DNA of 12,931 bases from Thermotoga sp. (GTDB lineage: Bacteria > Thermotogota > Thermotogae > B3-G13). Position numbers and translations under genes: made by a program. Under the pieces are notes generated by a model that was given only the letters and a program-made list of their open reading frames with translations, was not told where the DNA came from and ran no database searches. Shown in pieces: positions 6,973-12,931 of the stretch (positions are counted from its first letter, which is position 1; each line of letters starts with the position of its first letter). The stretch lies in assembly GCA_003641555.1 (NCBI GenBank), contig QNAT01000008.1:1-12931 (forward strand), given 5' to 3'.

Positions 6973-7775
6973 TAAGTTCCCCAATCTCTCGGGAATGATA
7001 GCTCTTTCCCTACAGTCGCTGTGCTCACCTTTGCAATTATAGGTTCTACCCTTTTGTATTGAGTCTTTCTGATCGTGTCTACTATCTTGTAGACAATATC
7101 CGCTTCATAACCACGTAATATCAATTCTTCAGGGGTTAAATTCAATTCGAATAGGCTGTAGAGTACCTTATCTGCGAGTATGTAATTCACTCCCAATTCT
7201 CCTTCATCGGTTTGCCCCGCCCAGAGGTCTGCACTCGGAGGTTTCTCTATTATTCGCTTTGGGACGCCTAACGATTTCGCCAATCGCCATACCTGTGTCT
7301 TGTACAGGTCACCGAGAGGATTTATGGCACATGCCGAATCACCATACAGAGTTGTATAACCCAGTAAGGTTTCTGTTTTATTTCCGGTTCCTACGACTAA
7401 CCCCTTTTCCTTGCAGGATATATCATATAAGACTGCCATTCTTATTCTTGCCATGAAATTACCGCGTCTGATTCTATCAACACCTTTTTCTTTCATCTCA
7501 GAATATGCCTCTACCATCGGAGATATATCGATCAGGATTGTTTTTATACCCAAATTCTTTGCCACTAACTTTGCATCTTCCAAACTCGTCGGATTACTTG
7601 CCCTGTAAGGCATCATAACCCCTACAACATTTTCAACTCCGAGTGCTTCAACAGTGAGATAAGCACTGACAGCAGAATCCACGCCACCTGATAAACCGAT
7701 TATCCCCTTCTTAAAGCCAAATTTCCGGACTTCATCTGATATGAAGTTTATGAGTATCTCTTTAACAGATTCCAA
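6972..7775 (-). CDS. nadE: NAD synthetase, ammonia-type (no glutaminase domain)
   Basis: Final step of NAD synthesis: amidation of nicotinic acid adenine dinucleotide with ATP. 267 aa, the length of ammonia-dependent NadE, with SGGVDS at 29-34 (pyrophosphate loop), GTGNKTE, a GDSACAINPLGDLYK stretch and KPPSADLWAGQTDE. There is no fused nitrilase-type glutaminase; a separate nitrilase-fold gene lies 108 nt upstream but seems inactive. The longest frame starts at GTG 7832, with no ribosome binding site and an unconserved N terminus. TTG 7775 has a perfect AGGAGG at 7788-7783 with a 7-nt spacer and begins ESVKEILINF, as the family does, so I take that start. The stop overlaps the HAD gene. Confidence 0.93.
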   Translation of the reverse strand: MESVKEILINFISDEVRKFGFKKGIIGLSGGVDSAVSAYLTVEALGVENVVGVMMPYRASNPTSLEDAKLVAKNLGIKTILIDISPMVEAYSEMKEKGVDRIRRGNFMARIRMAVLYDISCKEKGLVVGTGNKTETLLGYTTLYGDSACAINPLGDLYKTQVWRLAKSLGVPKRIIEKPPSADLWAGQTDEGELGVNYILADKVLYSLFELNLTPEELILRGYEADIVYKIVDTIRKTQYKRVEPIIAKVSTATVGKELSFPRDWGT

Positions 7776-7782
7776 ACCTTTC

Positions 7783-7788
7783 CCTCCT
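7783..7788 (-). promoter_or_regulatory. Ribosome binding site that fixes the nadE start at TTG 7775
   Basis: The minus strand reads AGGAGG here, full complementarity to the 16S rRNA tail, 7 nt before TTG 7775. It falls inside the longer reading frame, where it would encode unconserved residues. I found no convincing promoter in the rest of the 7776-7883 gap. Confidence 0.8.
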
Positions 7789-7883
7789 ACCTTTTGATAA
7801 TTCACCCTATTGCAGGATTCGAAATTCATCACATGATAATTACCACAAAAAAGTGTTATATCGTTATTTTCATGGTGAATCTT

Positions 7884-8636
7884 TTATAATGGTTCCGCCT
7901 TGAAAGAACGGGAATCCAGATCTATATGCAAAATGGCACGTGCTTGTGAGAATTTTTGTAAAGAATAGATAACCCTTCCTTCCGAATTCATCACACTAGA
8001 TGCGCCAAAAAAGCCATAGCCATCCTCAAAGCCAACCCTATTCACAGCAATGACAATGGAATGAAATCTTATTGAAAGGGCTTTACACAGGAGTTTGAAT
8101 TTTTCGACCGACGAAATATTTTCACCCAATTCGTCCATCCCTTCAGCATATACTGCAGAGGGAACTATGATCATATCTATATGTTCTTTAGATTTGAACA
8201 CTGTTCTCGGATCGGTCAAATCGGCATAAGTTAACAGCATGACATTTCCGAACTTCGTGTGAAACTCTTTGTTATCTTCTGGAATACTTTCATGATCTGT
8301 AAATAGACGTTTATGAATGTATAGTACTTTACCATCTTCCAGATAAGATACAGATTTGAAGTAATTATCTTTTTCTCTTTCAAGGAAGCCGATTACGATA
8401 GATATTCTTTTGCTCCTCGACTTCAGGACTTCCCATTTCTCAGAATCTTTTTCGATGAGGACTTCCTTTAATAATGACGAAAGTTCCCATCCACTGAGAG
8501 CAGTGTCTGGAAAGCAGATAAGGTCCGCACCTAATTTTATACCATCATCTATTTCTCCTAATATTCGTTCGAAGTTCTCGTTAACCATGCCCAGGATAGG
8601 TTTTAACTGAACTATCTCTAATTTGAAACGTCTCAC
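7884..8636 (-). CDS. Nitrilase-superfamily (carbon-nitrogen hydrolase) protein lacking the catalytic cysteine
   Basis: 250 aa with the nitrilase fold: N-terminal EIVQLKPILG and GADLICFPDTALSGWE, a middle GKVLYIHKRLF, and C-terminal GFFGASSVMNSEG. Active nitrilases use Glu-Lys-Cys. Here the Glu position is Asp44 (FPDTALSG for the usual FPExxLTG), Lys109 is kept, and the nucleophile region reads VMLLTYADL with Thr136/Tyr137 and no Cys. The Lys-to-nucleophile distance is about 27 residues, shorter than the roughly 40 I recall for the family. The protein is therefore probably not a hydrolase. It sits upstream of a glutaminase-free nadE and resembles the glutaminase half of glutamine-dependent NAD synthetases, so a regulatory or scaffold role is possible (inference). 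GTG start overlaps the PLD gene's TGA. Confidence 0.78.
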   Translation of the reverse strand: MRRFKLEIVQLKPILGMVNENFERILGEIDDGIKLGADLICFPDTALSGWELSSLLKEVLIEKDSEKWEVLKSRSKRISIVIGFLEREKDNYFKSVSYLEDGKVLYIHKRLFTDHESIPEDNKEFHTKFGNVMLLTYADLTDPRTVFKSKEHIDMIIVPSAVYAEGMDELGENISSVEKFKLLCKALSIRFHSIVIAVNRVGFEDGYGFFGASSVMNSEGRVIYSLQKFSQARAILHIDLDSRSFKAEPL

Positions 8637-9658
8637 CTTTTTGTCTTCCCTTCACTCCACAACTTCAAGAATTCTTTGTAATACACTTTCGCAACACCAG
8701 AAGAGTATATGAAAACGGCATTCTCATCATTTCTATAGTTCGCCGACTTCGTGTAGTTATAGGATCCAGTTATAACTGTGGGTTTTGACCCTTCCGGGTC
8801 TATAATCATCACTTTATCGTGCAGTAATCCTATCTTGTTGCCGTCAAGCCTTATATGTTTGAAAAGAGGGTCATGCTCATCGAGTTTATAATATATACTG
8901 TATTTATTTTGTGTATTCCAATCTTCATCGAGAAGGATCTTCACATCTATGCCGCGAGAAAGAAGTATTCTCAAGGCATTTGCTATTCGATAATCCGTGA
9001 AGGAATACATCTCTATGTATACTCCTTTACGTGCTCTGCTGATGCTTTTTATGATCTCCTCTTCTATCCCATCTTCTGGTGAGAAGAAGGTTTCTACTGG
9101 TGTACCATCTACACTGAATTCATGGTATCTATCTGCTCTCTTATTTTCATGGAAATCGCCATTCCACATCTGTTCAAAATCACGTTCGAAATCCCGAGCA
9201 ACTGGCGTTGCATCTATGATGATGGAATTGTTATTGTGGAAATTCAAACCCATATGAGTGAAATTGGTAGAACCTGTCCATACCTTTCTATCATCTACTA
9301 TTATGAACTTATTATGCATGAGGCTTGGAGAAGCATCAAAACGGACCTTTATGCCTTTGGATTTTAGTATATAAAAATTCCATATATTGGAATCGTCTGC
9401 AACTACCCTGATCTTAACCCCTCTTTTCGCTGCTTTCAAAAGGGCATCTCTCAATACCGACCCCCGCAAAGAATATGCTGCTAATGCTATACTCGATGCA
9501 GCAGAATCTACAAAATTGGTTAACGCCTTTTTCATACCAGAGTCATAAGGGGGGTCATTAAAAACTATCTCCATCCTGTCCAAAGAAATAACATTGGAAA
9601 AAGAAACGATTGCACATAAACATACGATCAAAAAATATACGACGATCTTTTTGATCAT
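8633..9658 (-). CDS. Exported phospholipase D-family protein (two HKD motifs)
   Basis: 341 aa with an N-terminal signal peptide or anchor (lysines at 3-4, hydrophobic 5-24). Two phospholipase-D half domains follow, each with a complete HxKxxxxD motif: His115, Lys117, Asp122 (MHNKFIIVD, then GSTNFT) and His280, Lys282, Asp287 (LHDKVMIID, then GSYNYT). Both half-sites needed for a covalent phosphohistidine intermediate are present in one chain. Family members include phospholipases, cardiolipin synthases and PLD-type nucleases such as Nuc; the GSxN motifs occur in all of them, so substrate is open. It acts outside the cytoplasmic membrane if the signal is real. ATG overlaps the upstream S1 gene by 4 nt with no ribosome binding site, so translation is probably coupled. 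Confidence 0.87.
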   Translation of the reverse strand: MIKKIVVYFLIVCLCAIVSFSNVISLDRMEIVFNDPPYDSGMKKALTNFVDSAASSIALAAYSLRGSVLRDALLKAAKRGVKIRVVADDSNIWNFYILKSKGIKVRFDASPSLMHNKFIIVDDRKVWTGSTNFTHMGLNFHNNNSIIIDATPVARDFERDFEQMWNGDFHENKRADRYHEFSVDGTPVETFFSPEDGIEEEIIKSISRARKGVYIEMYSFTDYRIANALRILLSRGIDVKILLDEDWNTQNKYSIYYKLDEHDPLFKHIRLDGNKIGLLHDKVMIIDPEGSKPTVITGSYNYTKSANYRNDENAVFIYSSGVAKVYYKEFLKLWSEGKTKR

Positions 9659-10062
9659 TTTTTCTTGTATTTGCTGGACTTCAGCCTTTTATCCATACTC
9701 TTACGCAAATCGGAAATCTTTCTATCACTTTCCTTCATGAATCTGGAAAGTTTTTTCTCGAATACTTCTTTTTTACGATTGCTATCCGGCGTACGTTTAT
9801 GATCATGCACTATTTTCTCATTGCCCTTCAGATCAGATTCGCGTGTAGACAGATCGAATTTACCATCCTTCGTAAACCCTATCACTTTTGCCTGCACTTC
9901 TTGACCTATCTGAAACACAGTCTTCACATCCTTAACATAAGAATCGGAAATTTTGGATATGTGTATTAACCCTTTTTCTCTTTCACCCAATTTTACCAAC
10001 ACACCGAAGTTCTTAATTGCAACTACTTTCCCTTTTACTAAATCTCCAATATTAAATGCCAT
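9655..10062 (-). CDS. S1-domain RNA-binding protein (YabR/YugI-like)
   Basis: 135 aa: one S1 RNA-binding domain (about 1-75: GDLVKGKVVAIKNFGVLVKL, GLIHIS at 31-36, a KDGKFDLSTRES strand) plus a lysine- and arginine-rich tail likely to bind RNA and form a helix. Similar small S1 proteins (B. subtilis YabR, YugI/general stress protein 13) are ribosome- or RNA-associated. The start is ATG 10062; an in-frame stop lies three codons upstream. AAGGAGG at 10089-10083 is 20 nt from this ATG, unusually far. A TTG inside that gap opens a six-codon frame overlapping the start, so initiation here may be controlled or weak. First gene of a co-transcribed set, behind its own promoter. Confidence 0.85.
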   Translation of the reverse strand: MAFNIGDLVKGKVVAIKNFGVLVKLGEREKGLIHISKISDSYVKDVKTVFQIGQEVQAKVIGFTKDGKFDLSTRESDLKGNEKIVHDHKRTPDSNRKKEVFEKKLSRFMKESDRKISDLRKSMDKRLKSSKYKKK

Positions 10063-10118
10063 AAGAAATCAAAAATCCAAATCCTCCTTCCATTCAATTA
10101 ACGATATTTTACTCATTA

Positions 10119-10146
10119 AGTATACCACACATAGTAATGTTTTTAA
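10119..10146 (-). promoter_or_regulatory. Promoter for the S1/PLD/nitrilase-like operon
   Basis: On the minus strand an extended -10, TGGTATACT, lies at 10127-10119, with a -35-like TTAAAA at 10146-10141 and a 16-nt spacer. Its -35 box overlaps the last codons of glpX. Transcription would start near 10112, giving a leader of about 50 nt. I see no hairpin terminator after glpX, so read-through from the hsl operon is also possible. Confidence 0.6.
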
Positions 10147-11162
10147 CCTACATTAACTCGATTAAACGTCAGGCTTATCTCTTTGTCAAGAGACTTCAGA
10201 GGAATCTTTTTATATCTGAGATCATGAACGGATTTTATGTACCTTATCGTCTTGCTCTTCGATCTCATCACTATGCTATGAGTTATAGCTTTTGGCCCAC
10301 TGAATTTTATTCCTTCAACCATATCACCATTTGTTATACCAGTAGCGGAAAATATTATGTTTTCACCAGATACCAGATCTTCCATTTTAAATTTCTTATC
10401 GAGATCGAAATTTGCTTTAGAAGCTCGCTCTTTTTCTTCTTCGTTTTCCTCCCAGAATCTACACTGTATTTCACCGTCCAGACTCTTCAACGCTGCCGCA
10501 GCAAGAATAGCCTCTGTTGCGCCACCTATACCCATGTACATGTCTACCCCACTACCTTCTAAAGCAGTTGCTATCGCTGCGGCTATATCACCATCATTTA
10601 TCAATTTTATTCTTGCCCCTACTATTCTTATCTCCTCTATCAATTCTTGATGCCTTTCTCGATTTAATACTACAACGGTTAGTTCTCCTATCTTCAATCC
10701 GAGGATCGCCGCTGCAACTTTCAAATTCTCTCTTACAGGAGCATTTATATCCAATTTACCTGATAATTCTGGACCCACAGCGAGTTTTTTGAGATAGTAT
10801 GTAGGTATGTTCATAAAACTATTCTTTGGACCGGCTGCTATAACACTTATCGCATTTGGTAATCCATAAGCCACGAGACGTGTACCGTCGATCGGATCTA
10901 CAGCTATATCCACTTCTGGTGAACCGTTGGACCAGTTACCGATCTTCTCTCCGATGTACAACATGGGAGCCTTATCCTTTTCGCCTTCTCCTATTATCAC
11001 TGTACCGCGCATATCGACTAAATCGAGCATACCTCGCATGGCATCGACAGCAGCTCCATCTGCCATTTCTTTGTTTCCTCTTCCCAGGAATCTGCTCGCA
11101 GAAAGTGCAGCTGCTTCTGTAACTCTCACAAATTCAAGAGTGATTTCACGATTCTGTTCCAT
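10143..11162 (-). CDS. glpX: Class II fructose-1,6-bisphosphatase
   Basis: Hydrolyses fructose-1,6-bisphosphate to fructose 6-phosphate, the committed step of gluconeogenesis, in the cytoplasm with Mg or Mn. 339 aa, normal length. Motifs: ADGAAVDAMR with Asp35, GEGEKDKAPML with Glu59, VDPIDGT with Asp89 (most relatives have Glu where this has Asp92, a mild change), NRERHQELI, GDIAAAI, GIGGATEA and TGITNGDMVEGI. Some family members also act on sedoheptulose bisphosphate. ATG 11162 has GGGAGG at 11177-11172 and a 9-nt spacer, and starts 15 nt after the hslU stop, so it shares the hsl transcript. No class I FBPase is in the window. Confidence 0.95.
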   Translation of the reverse strand: MEQNREITLEFVRVTEAAALSASRFLGRGNKEMADGAAVDAMRGMLDLVDMRGTVIIGEGEKDKAPMLYIGEKIGNWSNGSPEVDIAVDPIDGTRLVAYGLPNAISVIAAGPKNSFMNIPTYYLKKLAVGPELSGKLDINAPVRENLKVAAAILGLKIGELTVVVLNRERHQELIEEIRIVGARIKLINDGDIAAAIATALEGSGVDMYMGIGGATEAILAAAALKSLDGEIQCRFWEENEEEKERASKANFDLDKKFKMEDLVSGENIIFSATGITNGDMVEGIKFSGPKAITHSIVMRSKSKTIRYIKSVHDLRYKKIPLKSLDKEISLTFNRVNVG

Positions 11163-11177
11163 GGACTTTTGCCTCCC

Positions 11178-12620
11178 TCACAAAATATACGATGTAAGAT
11201 CCTCACTTTCAATTATATCTCCGAGTTTCTCTTCTACAAAATTCGAATTTACAACAATTGTTGTCCCCTTTAAGGAAGAAGTATCGAAAAGAACATCTTC
11301 CAGGAGTCGTTCCACTACTGTATATAGTCTTCGAGCCCCTATATTTTCACTCTTGGAATTCGCTATAGTTGCTATCTCTGCTATCTTCTCTATTCCATCT
11401 GGAGAGAATTCCAGGTCCACGTCTTCTGTTGCAAGCAATGCCTTGTACTGCTTCGTTATAGCATTCTTAGGTTCAGTAAGTATCCTCTTAAAATCATCCC
11501 TGGTAAGTGCTCTTAATTCAACCCTTATCGGGAATCTACCCTGTAATTCTGGTATGAGATCTGAAGGCTTTGACGTTTGAAATGCCCCGGCAGCTACGAA
11601 GAGTATGTAATCTGTCTTTACAGAACCATACTTCGTCATTATAGTCGTACCTTCTACTACAGGTAAAAGGTCCCTTTGTACACCTTCTCGAGAGACATCC
11701 GGGCCGCTCTTACTACTGCCTCCCACTATTTTATCCATTTCATCCAGAAATATGATCCCGCGCTGTCCTGCCAGTTTTAAAGCTTCCTGTTGGACTTTAT
11801 CTTCATCTATCAATTTATTGGCTTCTATTGGAAACAAGAGATTTCGGGCTTCTCTTACTTTGACTCTTCTTTTTTTCTTCTTTTTGGGAAACATGCCACC
11901 GAATATATTTTGAAGATCGAAATCTATTTCATCCATACCCATAGGGCCAAACAAACCTATCTTTGGAACGCTTGAATTTTCTATAAGGATCTCGATCTCT
12001 TTATCTTCCAGTTTCCCCTCTCTCAACAGCTTCCTTACATCTTCTCTATTGACATTGACATGGTGTTCCTCATAATGTGGAGGAGCAGCAGGTTCTTCTT
12101 GTCTTGCACCTCCCATACTGCGTATAAAAGAGGCTAACATATCCTGCTGTGTAGTAACCTTTTTACGAGGCAAAAATGCATTGATTATTTCTTCTTCTAC
12201 GAGTGCCTCTGCTTTCGATCTGACTTCCTCCATCTTTTTCGTTTTTTCCATATTAATGGCAACACTTACCAGGTCTCTTATCATGGATTCTACATTTTTT
12301 CCTACATAACCGACCTCGGTGAATCTCGTTGCTTCGACTTTAACGAAAGGCGAGCCTGATAATTGAGCAAGTCTCCTTGCTATCTCAGTTTTTCCTACTC
12401 CAGTGGGGCCTATCATCAAAATATTCCTTGGTGCAACCTCTTTCTTCATATTTTCGTCTAACATTTGACGCCTGATCCTGTTCCTCATGGCTATTGCTAC
12501 AGCCTTCTTAGCATCATCTTGTCCGATGATGTACTTATCTAATTGTTGAACTATCTCTCTTGGGGTCATCGTATCGAAATCCTTCTTAGCCTTCGATTTC
12601 GCTTCTACCAATTCACTCAT
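11178..12620 (-). CDS. hslU: HslU, ATPase subunit of the HslUV protease
   Basis: AAA+ unfoldase (ClpY) that feeds proteins to the HslV peptidase. 480 aa, slightly longer than E. coli HslU. Walker A GPTGVGKT at 71-78, pore loop GYVG at 104-107, an I-domain inserted between about 110 and 250 that ends in a KKKKKRR patch, Walker B IIFLDE at 289-294, arginine region QGRFP at 360-364, GARR at 428-431 and the C-terminal tail SYIL that docks into HslV. A longer frame begins at 12668, but AGGAGGTGA at 12636-12628 lies 7 nt before ATG 12620, so that start is used. The binding site is encoded within the last codons of hslV; the gap to the hslV stop is 2 nt. Confidence 0.96.
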   Translation of the reverse strand: MSELVEAKSKAKKDFDTMTPREIVQQLDKYIIGQDDAKKAVAIAMRNRIRRQMLDENMKKEVAPRNILMIGPTGVGKTEIARRLAQLSGSPFVKVEATRFTEVGYVGKNVESMIRDLVSVAINMEKTKKMEEVRSKAEALVEEEIINAFLPRKKVTTQQDMLASFIRSMGGARQEEPAAPPHYEEHHVNVNREDVRKLLREGKLEDKEIEILIENSSVPKIGLFGPMGMDEIDFDLQNIFGGMFPKKKKKRRVKVREARNLLFPIEANKLIDEDKVQQEALKLAGQRGIIFLDEMDKIVGGSSKSGPDVSREGVQRDLLPVVEGTTIMTKYGSVKTDYILFVAAGAFQTSKPSDLIPELQGRFPIRVELRALTRDDFKRILTEPKNAITKQYKALLATEDVDLEFSPDGIEKIAEIATIANSKSENIGARRLYTVVERLLEDVLFDTSSLKGTTIVVNSNFVEEKLGDIIESEDLTSYIL

Positions 12621-12622
12621 TG

Positions 12623-12931
12623 CTATTTCACCTCCTCTATCGTTATATTTCCATTCGTATATATACATATGCTACTGGCTATTCTCATCGCTTCGGATAC
12701 TATTTCCCTTGCAGATAGATTCGTATTTTTCATGAGAGCCCTCGCAGCCGCAAGGGCATACATACCACCAGAACCTATCGCAGCGATATCTTCATCCGGT
12801 CTTATAACCTCACCGCTGCCTGATACAACGAGTATGTTATCTTTATTTGCTGTTATGAGTAATGCTTCGAGACGTCTTAACACCTTATCTGTTCTCCAAT
12901 CCTTTGCCAGTTCAACAGCGCTTCTTTCGAG
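12623..12931 (-). CDS. hslV: HslV, peptidase subunit of HslUV (5' end outside window)
   Basis: C-terminal 102 residues of the proteasome-like threonine peptidase HslV (ClpQ); the N-terminal catalytic Thr lies beyond the right edge. Visible family strings are [46 protein letters not shown] and [13 protein letters not shown], all in expected order, so the frame is intact. GTG at 12881-12883 is an internal valine codon and not the start, as the homologous sequence continues to the window edge. The stop TAG is 2 nt before hslU, the usual hslV-hslU order. HslV forms the two-ring chamber that HslU caps. Confidence 0.95.
   Translation of the reverse strand, partial: LERSAVELAKDWRTDKVLRRLEALLITANKDNILVVSGSGEVIRPDEDIAAIGSGGMYALAAARALMKNTNLSAREIVSEAMRIASSICIYTNGNITIEEVK

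Noticed and set aside
10927..11580. 217-codon plus-strand frame opposite glpX and hslU
   Set aside because: It runs antisense across two clearly recognised genes, has low-complexity Ser-rich content and no family resemblance, so it is a shadow frame.

Overview
This is bacterial DNA with moderately low GC, dense gene packing, strong AGGAGG-type ribosome binding sites and sigma-70-like extended -10 promoters. ATA (Ile) and AGA (Arg) codons are frequent. HslVU, class II fructose-bisphosphatase, NadE, RdgB and DegV place it in Bacteria. The phylum cannot be fixed from this window. The multi-hairpin repeat and the PQQ-protein tail motif are, from memory, features of uncultivated anaerobic candidate phyla; this is an impression and not an assignment.

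Layout. Bases 1-371 carry no supported gene. They hold a 96-bp multi-hairpin palindromic repeat (76-171), a 39-base dispersed repeat copy directly beside it (182-220) and an extended -10 promoter (341-349). A tightly coupled plus-strand operon follows (372-5171): alpha/beta hydrolase (lipase/lysophospholipase type), DUF362 protein with two [4Fe-4S] clusters, XTP/dITP diphosphatase, DegV fatty-acid-binding protein and 8-oxoguanine deaminase-like amidohydrolase. A second, inverted copy of the dispersed repeat (5201-5237) lies just past this operon, so all five genes are bracketed by inverted repeats.

Everything from 5268 to the end is on the minus strand. In transcription order, from the right edge: hslV (partial), hslU, glpX; then, from its own promoter near 10119-10146, an S1-domain RNA-binding protein, an exported phospholipase-D-family protein, a nitrilase-fold protein that lacks the catalytic cysteine, ammonia-type NAD synthetase and a Cof-type HAD phosphatase; then a very short secreted protein that looks like the remains of a PQQ beta-propeller; and last a SixA-type histidine phosphatase converging on the plus-strand operon.

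How the genes fit together. The plus-strand operon combines nucleotide-pool cleaning (RdgB, oxidised-guanine deaminase) with lipid handling (esterase, DegV) and a ferredoxin-like protein. The minus-strand genes cover protein quality control (HslVU), gluconeogenesis (GlpX) and NAD synthesis. The pairing of a nucleophile-less nitrilase-like protein with a NAD synthetase lacking a glutaminase domain is the most unusual protein-level observation. The repeat-bracketed operon is the most unusual DNA-level one. Several start codons are moved here from the longest-frame position because the ribosome binding sites clearly support internal starts.
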